From Perca fluviatilis (lineage: Eukaryota > Chordata > Actinopteri > Perciformes > Percidae), in the NCBI RefSeq assembly GCF_010015445.1, contig NC_053134.1, positions 8,522,265 through 8,586,264 of the forward strand: a stretch of DNA of 64,000 nucleotides, given 5' to 3'. Of the stretch, positions 38,401 to 44,255 are shown piece by piece. Position 1 is the first letter of the stretch; every line of letters starts with the position of its first letter. Made by a program: the position numbers and the translations under genes. The notes beneath the pieces were generated by a model, which was not told the origin of the DNA, did not search any database, and saw only the letters and a program-made list of their open reading frames with translations.

Positions 38401-41400
38401 TTTTATTATCCACTTTCAGCATCAGAAATGAGATCTTTGGTGTGTTTGAATATTCTCCTTGTAGTGAAATGAATCTATACAGAGGCATGCTTAGGGTTCA
38501 AACTTGGGAAATGGGATCATCTTGGTCAAGAAGGGGATTACTGATTAACAAAGATTGAGTAACTGAGCGCACGCGTGTGCGTGTGCGTGTGTTGCATAGG
38601 AAGTGAGTCTGTCACACTCACTTCCTATGCACAAAGGCTGCAGCTAAAAAGCTAAAAGAAAAATGCTAATATAATAACAAAAAAAATTAAGATATGGTTC
38701 AAGTGTGTTTGTCTGTTCTATTGTTCTTTAAAATGAAAAAATAAATAAATGTGTGCGTGCGTGCGCCAAGGTGAAGTCTAGCAGAGGCTGGCTGTATGTC
38801 TAGACGGTTATCCATTATTATATTGACTGAAGTCTGTAAGACTGCTCTTAATGCTTTCTCAATTATTCAAACCTTAAAAGACATTCAACTAGATATTCAT
38901 TTTCATATAGACGGTGTTACTTAATGCCATGCTTAAAGTAATGTTTTGCAGACTCACCTTTATTATTAAATTTCAACCTTTATTGTTGTACATTTATGGC
39001 AGAAGCAAAGGGTTAAAGGGGGTTAAAAGAGAAATATCAGAAGTGAACTAAAGTTAATTTTTAAATACTTTTTCCTTCAGACTACCTTTACCACCTGGTG
39101 CAGCTTTGTCACTGTGGCAGAACCACAATCTGTTCACTAAGCTCTACTTCACCAAGTTCCCAGTAAGTGTCATCATTTCCTCACATTCTGATGTTTATTG
39201 GACATGAAATAATTTGCACAGCTGTCTGATTTGATTAAGAACAATTGCATTTCCTTGGAGTCCTGTTCAATTTCGTCTTTCATGACACTGGATTAATAAT
39301 GTAGTGGGTAGTGATAAGTGTGTGGTAAAAGGTTGCCCTCTAGTGTTGAAATCTTTACAGAGCCACTTGCAGCCAGTGTTGGGCAAGTTACTCAGGAAGT
39401 GTAATATGTTACTCTTTAGCTATTATTAAAAGTAATATTACTTATTACTTAGTATCAAAAGTAATTAGTTATGTTACTCCTTTACAGGAGGAGTCAACAA
39501 TCAACCAAACTGCATAACTTCAAACGTTCTGCATTCAGGCTGTCAACTGTATTTACATAGGCCTATTAAGGTTTTTGGTCAAGTTTCACATAGGCTTACA
39601 TTATGAAAAGGACCTGGTGACGCAGATTCCCATAACCATAGTAACTTGCTGTGCCTGGTTGCACAAGGCGAGACAGGAGAGGGACGCAGCTCTGCTCAAA
39701 GTGACACGTTGGATGTCATCAATGTTCCTACTCGAATCAAAGCCTTTATATAATGACAATCCTTTCAGCTGTTGAAATGTTTCCCTCTCTGTCGTCCTTC
39801 GTTTAGCTTTCTGGCTCGTAGCCGACGTGACGTGACCTGCCCTGACCTGCTGCGTGCTAAATTACGACAAGCGTACACGTCACGTCATCATATAAGAAAG
39901 CCTACCTTGGATAAAAAACAAATCACGGGTAACGCCGTAACGCAGCGATATTGGATTAGTAACTGTAATATAATTACTGTTTTGGAAATTGTAATCCCTT
40001 ACACTACTTGTTACTGTGGAAAGTAATAATATTGCAGTAATATATTACTAAATAATGAGGGTGGTGTTGGCGCAGGGGTTATGACACATGCCTTTGGTGT
40101 GGGAGACTCATGTTCGATTCCCACTGCGATACATCAACCAATGTGTCCCTGAGCAAGACACTTAACCCCTAGTTGCTCCAGTGGCGTGTGACCTCTGACA
40201 TATATAGCAATTGTAACTCGCTTTGGATAAAAGTGTCAGCTAATGACATGTAATGTAACACTTAGACACATAGAGAGACCTCATAAATTCAAATGTAGTC
40301 AGATTTTCCGTGTTAGAAGTGAAGGAGGCTCTCCTGACTTGCTCCAAATACCGCAAGGAACAAAATGTAATCATTCCTTTCTGTTCCACCATCAGGGTTA
40401 CTATGACACTATGGATGCAGGTTTTGTGGATGACGAGGGTTTCCTTTACATCATGTCCCGGTCTGATGATGTCATCAACGTGGCAGGCCACAGGCTGTCA
40501 GCTGGAGCATTGGAGGAGGTAGGAGATTCATTACAGAGGAGGTGACACAAAGGTTTTCCCAAACTGTTCTTTGAGGTATTCTTATGTATGTATGTATATG
40601 TGTGTGTTTTGCAGTCAGTGCTGCTGCACCCTGCAGTGGGAGACTGTGCTGTGGTGGGTCTAGAAGACACTCTGAAGGGTCTTGTTCCATTAGCCCTGTG
40701 TGTACTCAAGAATGGTGAGGCATGACTGAAGTAATATAGAATATCAATGCATTGTGATTCCTGGGTTATTTCGCCACACGTAGTTTTCCTCTTCGATTTG
40801 GTGATGTCACCCTCTTTTACCCTTTTATAAAGTAAGATACTTAATCAAAATTAAATTCCACGTGGCATTAAAACCACATGTGCTTGCTTGTGTCATGTGC
40901 TGTGTGTCTCAGGTGTGCAGAAAAATGAAGAAGAGATCATAAATGAGATGGTGAAGCTTGTAAGAGACACCATCGGACCCGTGGCTGCCTTTAGGAAAGT
41001 GATTTTTGTCCGAGGATTGCCGAAGACGCGCTCTGGCAAAATCCCTCGCTCCTCTTTAGCCAACCTGGTCAACGGCAAGCCCTACAAGGTTTGAAATAAC
41101 TGCATTATTCCTATCACCAATAGTTTTATGAAAGTTAAGTTCTGCAGGATATAATCGCTGAGGGGGAATATTGTTAGTACATAACATATTTCATGTCTCC
41201 TGTGCTAAGCATTACAGCTGCTCCGGAGACAGTAAAGCTAATTTTGAAATTCAGAATTTGAGTAATAATGGTGCTTTAGCATATAACTAACTTTTTATAA
41301 TATACTATACTATAACTTTTTATGACATTCTATATATCATGCCTTTTTTTGACAATTTTATAACCTACTGTACTATGACTTTTTATTACATTTATGAAAT

Positions 41401-42733
41401 ACTATGAGTTTTATTTGCCATACTACCTACCATACTTCAACTTTTTACGTTTTTCAACATCCTATCCTATGACTTTTTTATTTTTTTTCGAAATACTATA
41501 CTATTAATTTTTTTGACATACTATGACTTTTTATGACATTTTGACATCATACTATACTATGACGTTTTTATTTTTTCCACATACTATACTATGACCTTTT
41601 TGACGTCATACTATACTTTGACTTTTTTTTTTTTACATACTTTACAATACAATGTCTTTTTTTCCGACATCCTATACTATGACTCATGATGTTTTCAACA
41701 CACTATACTATGACTTTGTAAAAATGCAAAACTATAATAACCTTGCTCACAAGCCGGAGGATCGAGGAGTCGAGGAGGTACAAATTTAGGAAATGGGAAA
41801 GGGCCTATGAGCTTTTTGTGACTTTTTCGACATACTATACTATGACTCTTTTTCACATATTATAGTATGATATTTTATGACAATTTGACGTCATACTATA
41901 CTATGGCTTTTTAATTTTTAATCGACATACTTTGACCTTTTTTATGTTTTTTTTTTTCCCAACATACTATACTATGACTTTCTGATGTTTTCAACATACT
42001 ATATACTATGACTTTTTCGACGACTCACTATACTATGACTTTTTTTCAACATCCTTTACTATGACTTTTTGATTTTTTTCGACATACTAACTTTATTTCG
42101 ACATAATACTATGACATTTTTTTCGACTTACTGTAAAAAAATTTTTATGATTTTTTTCTACATACTATACTGTGACTTTTTATGATTTTTTTTCCGACAT
42201 CCTATGGTATGACTTTTATTTTTTTTCGACTATACTGACTTTTTTCAACATCTTATACTATGATTTTTTTCGACATACTATACTGACTTTTTTATGATTT
42301 TTTTTTTCTTCAACAACCTATACTGACGTTATGCTGACGTTTTTATGAATTTTTTTTTTGACATGCTATCCTTTGACTTTTTGACATACTATAACCTTTG
42401 TTACTTTTTCAACATACTATTGTGACTCTTGTTTGACATTTTGACGACTTACTATACTATAACTTTTTCTTACATTTGTTATGACATGTATCTAATTGTA
42501 AGTATGTTAAAATGTTTTTGCATTGTATAGAGTACAAGTATGTACCATTCAATGATTGCTTTTGCATTAATTAGTGTGGTAACTCTAAGTTTTCTTTGTA
42601 TTTAAATTATTTATTATATCCATTAGAATTTACTAAAACAATATTTTCCCCACAGATCACTCCAACCATCGAGGATCCAGAAGTCTTCAAAGACATCGAA
42701 AGGCAGGTAGAAAAAGCTCTGAGCACTCGCTGA
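239..42733 (+). CDS. ACSS3: ACSS3 gene, exons 2-16 (acyl-CoA synthetase short-chain family member 3), 5' end outside window
   Basis: Fifteen exons on the + strand splice in a continuous frame into 586 codons plus TGA (1762 coding nt). The family protein is about 686 residues, so roughly the first 100 (start codon, mitochondrial targeting peptide) lie upstream of the window. It belongs to the acetyl-CoA-synthetase type of the adenylate-forming superfamily. The enzyme activates short-chain acids, preferentially propionate in the mammalian protein, using ATP and CoA in the mitochondrial matrix. Seen here, numbered in the window translation: the phosphate-binding loop [11 protein letters not shown] (about 194-204), the [15 protein letters not shown] block, [11 protein letters not shown], the DHWWQTETG motif, [13 protein letters not shown] with the hinge aspartate, and [10 protein letters not shown] with the catalytic lysine (codon 545, 41038-41040). 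All introns are GT-AG. No internal stop or frameshift is seen, so the gene looks intact. Introns 8 (8.1 kb) and 9 (21.7 kb) carry most of the transposons. Confidence 0.96.
384..1600. other. ACSS3 introns 2 and 3
   Basis: Apart from exon 3 (1071-1259), I see no repeat, RNA gene or further exon here. A direct repeat of attattagaaatagt occurs just after the exon 2 donor. Confidence 0.6.
1071..1259 (+). CDS. ACSS3: ACSS3 exon 3
   Basis: The acceptor is tttgatctag and the donor is gttaga. It has 63 codons in phase 0 (residues 49-111), starting [17 protein letters not shown] and continuing through [22 protein letters not shown] and [18 protein letters not shown]. These are typical adenylation N-domain blocks. 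Confidence 0.95.
1601..1735 (+). CDS. ACSS3: ACSS3 exon 4
   Basis: The acceptor is tgtttctcag and the donor is gtaaga. It has 45 codons (residues 112-156): [20 protein letters not shown] and on to [10 protein letters not shown]. The MITE at 1761-2528 begins only about 25 bp beyond its 5' splice site. Confidence 0.95.
1761..2528. mobile_element. MITE-like element in ACSS3 intron 4
   Basis: Terminal inverted repeats of about 24 bp: 1761-1784 (core TGTAGGTAAGCTT) and 2505-2528 (core AAGACTTACCTACT), with about 75% pairing. The interior has no coding sequence. Superfamily not determined; no clear target-site duplication seen. Confidence 0.6.
2529..4041. other. Remainder of ACSS3 intron 4
   Basis: Mostly featureless. 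Around 2925-3110 the sequence (agggctgaatgattat... cacagtgttgcaat) resembles a badly decayed hAT MITE of the TAGGGCTG type. Nothing else is supported. Confidence 0.45.
4042..4182 (+). CDS. ACSS3: ACSS3 exon 5 (ATP phosphate-binding loop)
   Basis: The acceptor is tttgttttttag and the donor is gtacgg. It has 47 codons (residues 157-203) ending [14 protein letters not shown]. This is the Ser/Thr/Gly-rich P-loop signature of adenylate-forming enzymes, which binds the ATP phosphates; its final glycine is encoded by exon 6. Confidence 0.96.
4888..4968 (+). CDS. ACSS3: ACSS3 exon 6
   Basis: The acceptor is cttgtcccccag and the donor is gtaagg. It has 27 codons (residues 204-230), [15 protein letters not shown] and on to GLSPGD. 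It continues directly from the P-loop of exon 5. Confidence 0.95.
5343..5438 (+). CDS. ACSS3: ACSS3 exon 7
   Basis: The acceptor is aacctgttgcag and the donor is gtatgt. It has 32 codons (residues 231-262), [20 protein letters not shown] and on to NSTVLYE. This is the highly conserved core block of acetyl/propionyl-CoA synthetases. Confidence 0.96.
7017..7168 (+). CDS. ACSS3: ACSS3 exon 8
   Basis: The acceptor is gttttacag and the donor is gtagac. It has 50 codons plus two bases (AG), which join the G of exon 9 to make Arg. It encodes [34 protein letters not shown] and KKYPLS. Confidence 0.95.
7169..11896. other. ACSS3 intron 8, left part
   Basis: About 4.7 kb of unique-looking intron with no recognised repeat or coding sequence, ending at the L1 insertion site. 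Confidence 0.5.
11897..11912. repeat. L1 target-site duplication, left copy
   Basis: The 16-bp AAGATAATCAAGAGAA matches 14871-14886 with a single A/T difference and brackets the L1 element. This is as expected for target-primed reverse transcription. Confidence 0.9.
11913..14483 (+). pseudogene. L1 ORF2 remnant: reverse transcriptase and C-terminal region
   Basis: Reverse transcriptase blocks in order: [55 protein letters not shown] (motif A, 12571-12609), [19 protein letters not shown] (motif B), [10 protein letters not shown] (motif C), [12 protein letters not shown] and FKYLGVYVT. Motif C should be Y-A-D-D; here the first Asp is Asn (AAC at 12883-12885), one G-to-A change, which would abolish catalysis. 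The frame opening at 11913 ends at a stop at 13327-13329. The protein continues in a second frame ([11 protein letters not shown]...) and, after another shift near 13610-13630, in a third frame to the stop at 14481-14483. The C-terminal part has the [15 protein letters not shown]ys/His segment of L1 ORF2. Confidence 0.9.
11913..14870 (+). mobile_element. 5'-truncated L1-type LINE, sense to ACSS3
   Basis: A 2.96-kb element lies between 16-bp target-site duplications and ends in AATAAA (14847-14852) plus a short A-run. It starts inside ORF2, between endonuclease and reverse transcriptase, so ORF1 and the endonuclease are missing. The L1 clade is inferred from the RT and C-terminal sequence. It is a dead copy: 5'-truncated, frameshifted twice, and with an altered catalytic motif (see the coding entry). 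Confidence 0.92.
14871..14886. repeat. L1 target-site duplication, right copy
   Basis: AAGATTATCAAGAGAA directly follows the element's A-rich tail and pairs with 11897-11912 (15 of 16 bases). Confidence 0.9.
14887..15302. other. ACSS3 intron 8, right part
   Basis: Plain intron sequence up to the exon 9 acceptor. Nothing recognised. Confidence 0.6.
15303..15406 (+). CDS. ACSS3: ACSS3 exon 9
   Basis: The acceptor is gtgtccttgcag and the donor is gtagga. It encodes [19 protein letters not shown] and on to [10 protein letters not shown], ending with one base (G) that pairs with AA of exon 10 to make Glu of the WWQTETG motif. A 54-bp (AG)n tract starts 20 bp after the 5' splice site. Confidence 0.95.
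15427..15480. repeat. (AG)27 microsatellite next to exon 9 donor
   Basis: A pure AG dinucleotide run of about 54 bp that begins 20 bp after the 5' splice site of ACSS3 exon 9. It is also the left border of the duplicated segment at 15488-15860. Confidence 0.97.
15488..15860. repeat. 373-bp duplicated segment, copy 1 (probable donor)
   Basis: Identical base for base, by eye, to 22501-22873 at a constant offset of 7013. It runs from just after the (AG)n tract into the middle of the hAT MITE at 15700-15963. Only this copy has the rest of the MITE, which makes it the likely source. Confidence 0.93.
15700..15963. mobile_element. hAT-type MITE
   Basis: The ends are TAGGGCTG at 15700-15707 and CAGCCCTA at 15956-15963, a perfect 8-bp inverted pair. 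The flanking octamers atatagag and atacagaa match at 6 of 8, a worn 8-bp target-site duplication. It is 264 bp long and non-coding. Confidence 0.8.
15964..17360. other. ACSS3 intron 9 segment
   Basis: No clear element in most of it. From about 17236 (aaggaacacgctgacgtattggg...) the sequence resembles the edge of a repeated element that continues into the fold-back at 17361. Confidence 0.45.
17361..17773. mobile_element. Fold-back element (long inverted repeat)
   Basis: The left arm (17361-17520) and right arm (17589-17773) are inverted copies of each other with scattered mismatches and small indels, around a 68-bp centre. Shared landmarks are GTATAGTCACAGGGTGTAC / GTACACCCTGTGACTATAC and CAGAAGGCGAAGCACTGCTA / TAGCAGTGCTTCGCCTTCTG. 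Single-stranded, it would form a hairpin of about 160 bp. Family not identified. Confidence 0.8.
17774..18557. other. ACSS3 intron 9 segment
   Basis: Intron sequence with a short C-run at 18074-18082. No element or gene recognised. Confidence 0.45.
18558..19362. mobile_element. Non-autonomous DNA transposon, family unresolved
   Basis: Perfect 12-bp inverted ends, AAGCCTGGTTCA (18558-18569) and TGAACCAGGCTT (19351-19362). Related subterminal blocks lie at both ends (gattttagccccgatt / aatcggccgacaatttt, repeated gtgtgtggtgt). It is 805 bp, more GC-rich than its flanks, and has no transposase. Confidence 0.75.
19585..20010 (+). repeat. GTGCAATA-repeat tract with LINE-like 3' tail
   Basis: About eight imperfect copies of TTGTGCAATATGTTAG lie between 19585 and 19765. 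They are followed by a tail with tttccctttggggacaataaaa and tatatcttatg. This pattern resembles 3' UTRs of CR1/L2/Rex-type fish LINEs, which is inference: no coding part is attached. Confidence 0.5.
20397..20490. repeat. (AC)47 microsatellite
   Basis: 94 bp of uninterrupted AC inside hAT element 1. Confidence 0.98.
20537..21355. mobile_element. Harbinger-type element nested in hAT element 1
   Basis: Imperfect inverted ends (ggctagatttatcaggccgtttgcgcc and, reversed, agcctaatttactaacactagcgc) enclose 0.8 kb containing a piece of transposase (21002-21241). The ends resemble GGGCCTRATTTACTAA-type PIF/Harbinger termini of vertebrates. Boundaries are good to about 3 bp. Confidence 0.65.
21002..21241 (+). 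pseudogene. PIF/Harbinger transposase fragment
   Basis: One frame reads [20 protein letters not shown] then [20 protein letters not shown] and [20 protein letters not shown] before a stop at about 21241. The block P-x-V-xx-LL-A-x-L-xx-L-A-S-G-S-F-Q followed by G-I-S-Q-S is the N-terminal helix-turn-helix region of HARBI1-like transposases. The catalytic DDE domain is absent, so this is a relic. Confidence 0.75.
22466..22490. repeat. (AG)n microsatellite, left of duplication copy 2
   Basis: A run of about 25 bp of AG, 10 bp before the duplicated 373-bp block. Confidence 0.9.
22501..22873. repeat. 373-bp duplicated segment, copy 2 (probable recipient)
   Basis: No difference from 15488-15860 was found on reading both. 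It is enclosed by (AG)n on both sides and stops in the middle of the MITE carried whole by copy 1, so this copy is the derived one. Confidence 0.93.
22873..22892. repeat. (AG)n microsatellite, right of duplication copy 2
   Basis: A short AG run that begins exactly where identity with copy 1 ends. Confidence 0.9.
23163..23635. other. ACSS3 intron 9 segment
   Basis: Intron sequence with no recognised element. Confidence 0.5.
23636..24149. mobile_element. AT-rich MITE with about 35-bp inverted ends
   Basis: The left end (23637-23673) and right end (24115-24148) pair over about 34 bases (core TTCATAATTCAAATTGAAA), with one 3-nt insertion in the left arm. The interior is strongly A-rich and built from loose copies of aaaatgcaaagttaaa. 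No coding sequence; family unknown. Confidence 0.75.
24150..25159. other. ACSS3 intron 9 segment
   Basis: Mostly unique intron. Near 24928-24960, gtgtcttactcaagggcacc resembles the reverse complement of the tail of the SINE at 40057, a possible short antisense SINE scrap. Confidence 0.4.
25162..26065 (+). mobile_element. Tc1-like transposon, decayed
   Basis: It starts with the familiar teleost Tc1 end CAGTGCCTTGCGAAAGTATT, preceded by TA. The 5' non-coding part follows, then a transposase start (atgaagaacaaggaacacac, HTH region [13 protein letters not shown]) with a stop in the first codons of the domain. Several internal deletions follow. Pieces of the catalytic region appear near 25800-26000 (cataaaagtgtcg, cttcagcaggcaggagatgg). 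The right end is not identifiable. It is not functional. Confidence 0.85.
26066..28725. other. ACSS3 intron 9 segment
   Basis: About 2.6 kb of AT-rich intron with no recognised gene, RNA or complete repeat. Confidence 0.45.
28730..29510 (-). pseudogene. Rex1/CR1-like LINE reverse transcriptase fragment, antisense
   Basis: The - strand reads [20 protein letters not shown] then [20 protein letters not shown] and [10 protein letters not shown]. After a frameshift near 29210 it reads [20 protein letters not shown] and [20 protein letters not shown] then [18 protein letters not shown]. After another shift near 28965 it reads [20 protein letters not shown]. These are RT motifs B, C and E and the C-terminal region of CR1/Rex1-clade LINEs. 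Motif C is FSDD rather than FADD. The 5' part and 3' end are missing. Confidence 0.85.
29511..30724. other. ACSS3 intron 9 segment
   Basis: Intron without recognised coding sequence. A short tctctctgtctctctg tract occurs near 30220. Confidence 0.45.
30725..30962 (+). mobile_element. 3' remnant of a second Tc1-like transposon
   Basis: The sequence gaaaaccttcccagaagagtg... followed by ataatgcccatag matches the end of a Tc1 transposase gene. It is followed by gctgccatgtgattggttga and an end caggtgttcttaataatcct / ttaggtgagtgta typical of another fish Tc1 family. The left part is absent. Confidence 0.7.
30963..35142. other. ACSS3 intron 9 segment
   Basis: About 4.2 kb with a (GT)n tract at 31409-31429. 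I see no element ends or credible exons. Confidence 0.45.
35143..35800 (-). pseudogene. Antisense 3' end of an L1-type LINE
   Basis: A poly-T run on + (35143-35160) is the A-tail of a - strand insertion. Reading - from about 35785: [20 protein letters not shown] then [39 protein letters not shown] and IVLLLNDD, then stops. The C-x2-C...H-x4-C arrangement with GTFLHMxWEC is the Cys/His segment near the end of L1 ORF2, also seen in the L1 at 14.2 kb (HSHMFWFC). It is truncated to about 650 bp; no target-site duplication was found. Confidence 0.8.
35801..37119. other. ACSS3 intron 9, right end
   Basis: Plain intron up to exon 10, with no recognised element. Confidence 0.5.
37120..37215 (+). CDS. 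ACSS3: ACSS3 exon 10
   Basis: The acceptor is gtctctctcatcag and the donor is gtaaga. It encodes [20 protein letters not shown] and on to [12 protein letters not shown], split phase 1 at both ends. Exons 9 and 10 are separated by the 21.7-kb, transposon-filled intron 9. Confidence 0.95.
37447..37510 (+). CDS. ACSS3: ACSS3 exon 11
   Basis: The acceptor is ctttccactag and the donor is gtaagc. This 64-nt exon encodes [20 protein letters not shown], leaving AG for the next exon. It is one of the less conserved stretches of the protein, but its frame continues on both sides. Confidence 0.93.
37511..38120. other. ACSS3 intron 11, left part
   Basis: No feature recognised between the exon 11 donor and the fold-back element. 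Confidence 0.5.
38124..38748. mobile_element. Fold-back element with about 140-bp arms
   Basis: The left arm 38124-38263 (tatttattttttcattttaa ... aggaagtgagtgtgacagact) and right arm 38606-38748 are nearly perfect inverted copies around a 340-bp loop. The right arm abuts a second short palindrome (gcataggaagtgagt / actcacttcctatgc). The loop contains a GT/GC alternating tract near 38570-38592. Family unknown. Confidence 0.85.
38749..39373. other. ACSS3 introns 11 (right part) and 12 (left part)
   Basis: Except for exon 12, no feature is recognised. Confidence 0.5.
39081..39162 (+). CDS. ACSS3: ACSS3 exon 12
   Basis: The acceptor is actttttccttcag and the donor is gtaagt. It encodes [20 protein letters not shown] and on to KLYFTKFP, completing residue 401 and ending in phase 0. 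Confidence 0.94.
39374..40049. mobile_element. CACTA/EnSpm-like non-autonomous element, right end truncated
   Basis: It begins CAGTGTTGGGCAAGTTACTC, an end very common in fish genomes. GTAACTAATTACT-like subterminal repeats run inward and outward (39400-39480 and 39935-40049). The complementary right terminus is missing where the SINE begins. Superfamily placement is from memory of similar fish repeats. Confidence 0.65.
40057..40258 (+). mobile_element. tRNA-derived SINE in ACSS3 intron 12
   Basis: Pol III box A TGGCGCAGGGG at 40068-40078 and box B GTTCGATTCCC at 40112-40122, 33 bp apart as in a tRNA. A teleost SINE body (gagcaagacacttaacccct, gtaactcgctttggataaaa) and tail taatgacatgtaatgtaa follow. 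It is about 200 bp, sense to ACSS3, and ends about 137 bp before exon 13. Confidence 0.88.
40396..40518 (+). CDS. ACSS3: ACSS3 exon 13 (hinge region)
   Basis: The acceptor is ctgttccaccatcag and the donor is gtagga. It has 41 codons (residues 429-469): [20 protein letters not shown] then [20 protein letters not shown]. It contains the DAG motif and the hinge between the large and small domains. A SINE ends about 137 bp upstream of it. Confidence 0.96.
40615..40714 (+). CDS. ACSS3: ACSS3 exon 14
   Basis: The acceptor is tgtgttttgcag and the donor is gtgagg. It encodes [20 protein letters not shown] and on to PLALCVLKN, ending with one base G. It is part of the small C-terminal domain. Confidence 0.95.
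40913..41088 (+). CDS. ACSS3: ACSS3 exon 15 (catalytic lysine)
   Basis: The acceptor is tgtgtgtctcag and the donor is gtttga. It has 59 codons including [20 protein letters not shown] and [13 protein letters not shown]. The AAA at 41038-41040 (residue 545) is the invariant lysine of the A10 motif. It is required for adenylation and is acetylated in related enzymes. The exon ends VNGKPYK. Confidence 0.96.
41286..42478. repeat. TATGACTTTT minisatellite, array 1 (ACSS3 intron 15)
   Basis: About 1.2 kb of imperfect tandem copies of a unit near CATACTATACTATGACTTTT, with variable T-runs (often ttttcgacatac). Unit length drifts between about 18 and 35 bp. An unrelated 90-bp island at 41722-41812 (cttgctcacaagccggagga...) interrupts it. 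It fills most of intron 15, and exon 16 starts 178 bp after it. Confidence 0.92.
42656..42733 (+). CDS. ACSS3: ACSS3 exon 16 (last coding exon)
   Basis: The acceptor is attttccccacag. It has 25 codons, [20 protein letters not shown] then ALSTR, and a TGA stop at 42731-42733. The end position matches the family C-terminus. Confidence 0.95.
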   Translation: MTPTIEDPEVFKDIERQVEKALSTR

Positions 42734-43105
42734 GCCTGAACTCACTCCAGGTGCTGCAAATTTAAACTAAAATGTGTGAACCTTCTTATAAGTCAAGTTG
42801 AAGGTAGACCTCGATGTCAGTAAGTTTTACAGGGCTAATATTTCCATTTGTATGTAACCTGAAACTATACTGCATAGTCATAATTAATGAGCAGAGGCAA
42901 GGTACGGCTACTGTAAGTATAAAATAATGCCCTTGAGCCATAAACATGTTGAATGGAGAAATAATGAAGAAAACTCATTTACTGACAGTAGTTTTCTTTT
43001 TTTTTATTGACAATGAAAATTTGCTTGCTCACCACTTAGTTTTGACCGAAGTACAAGAAGTAATAAATAAAAAAATGGACACAAAATAAAATGATTCATT
43101 GTTCG
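42734..43105 (+). terminator. ACSS3: ACSS3 3' UTR with candidate poly(A) signals
   Basis: Sequence after the stop has no other feature. The first canonical AATAAA hexamers on this strand are at 43062-43067 and 43085-43090, implying a 3' UTR of about 350-370 nt. The exact cleavage site cannot be read from the sequence. A - strand AATAAA (TTTATT on +) lies at 43003-43008, so the two transcripts could overlap at their ends. Confidence 0.5.
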
Positions 43106-44255
43106 TGCAAATTGAAGATGTAAAAACAAATTAAAAAGGGTAAGACTTGAGTCGTCCATCAGAAATAAGTAAAAGACAGATAACAGGGCTGTACAATAGG
43201 TTACCCTGGAAACGCTGACATAAACAAAGAGTTAACAGTTACACTCATGTAAGTCACAGCAAGCAACAGGTTTGTCATTAAATGTCACCTCACTTCAACA
43301 TGGTCACATACACTCTACGCACACTATGAGCTAAAGCAGTCTGTCTTTTAGTTATTTCCTTTTGTTTTGTTAAAGTAGTGTCTGAGGGGTGGGGGAGAAG
43401 GCCAGCTTGGCTGAGTGTGTAGTTGTCCTTTGTGTTAATGTATCGCCTGACAAAACATACAGTACAACAAGTGACAGCTTCTATGAATGACGTTCTGCTT
43501 TTTTGTTCTCTGAGAAGAGGTTTTTGTGCAACTTCGGAGAGCAATGGCGCCTCTTGTTTTGTCCTTGGCTACTAAATAGTCTGTTGAGTTGATGCGGTTG
43601 TATCAAAGTGCTTGTCATGTCATTCCAGTGCATTGACATGTCCTCTTAAAATGCTCCTTTAGGACAGCGAGTCCATAAGAAAGGAAGTTTGTTGGTGCCA
43701 GAAATGGGGCTCAGAGTGTTTTTTGTCACCACTAGAGGGCAGGTTTTCACACCACATCCAGTGTCTTTCTCTCTTGATGGTGCAGCACAGGTTCATCGTC
43801 ATCATTAGCACAATGAAAAAATAAAACCATATGTACAAAATGATCTAGAGAGGACAGGGTAATATGGAGACAGTTTTAAGAGCAGCATATATTAATCTAT
43901 GGTCCACTAAATGAGGTGGCAGGGATGTTTTTTGCACAAACTCTGAATATCTTTTTTTTTTTTATACATGTGTGTGTGTATATATATTTATATTTAAAAA
44001 ATGGCATTTATTTACAGATAACCCACACATCTCCTGTAGAAGAAATACACAGTACGTTATGCTGACAACGGGGCAGCCTGCAGGACAGTTTAGCACCGGC
44101 ATCTGGTGCCCACATAAGGAGGAGAAGTAGGTCGGGGAAGGGGGTCAGAGAGGAGAGGAGGGCTTCTTGGCAGTGCGTGTCGTCAGAATGGTTTGTTCCT
44201 CGGCCGGTTGGCCTGTCCACCAGCTCCGCTAGTTAATCTCCATTCAGAACTGTAC
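43003..44255 (-). other. PPFIA2: Possible PPFIA2 3' UTR or alternative terminal exon
   Basis: On the - strand a convincing 3' splice site (cattctgcttcccttcag) ends at 44256. It is followed by about 200 bp that is more GC-rich than its surroundings. AATAAA hexamers on this strand lie at 44012-44007 and 43008-43003. If spliced from the exon ending at 48323, the frame would read GTVLNGD then TAA, without the PDZ ligand. If spliced after the normal last exon it would be 3' UTR. Alternatively the site is a decoy and the UTR is unspliced from 46286. Confidence 0.4.

Noticed and set aside
40068..40122. Possible tRNA gene
   Set aside because: Boxes A and B are present but the cloverleaf stems are not, and a typical SINE body follows. 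It is a tRNA-derived SINE.
41286..42478. CRISPR-like array
   Set aside because: The repeats are degenerate, contiguous and without unique spacers, in a vertebrate intron. This is a minisatellite.
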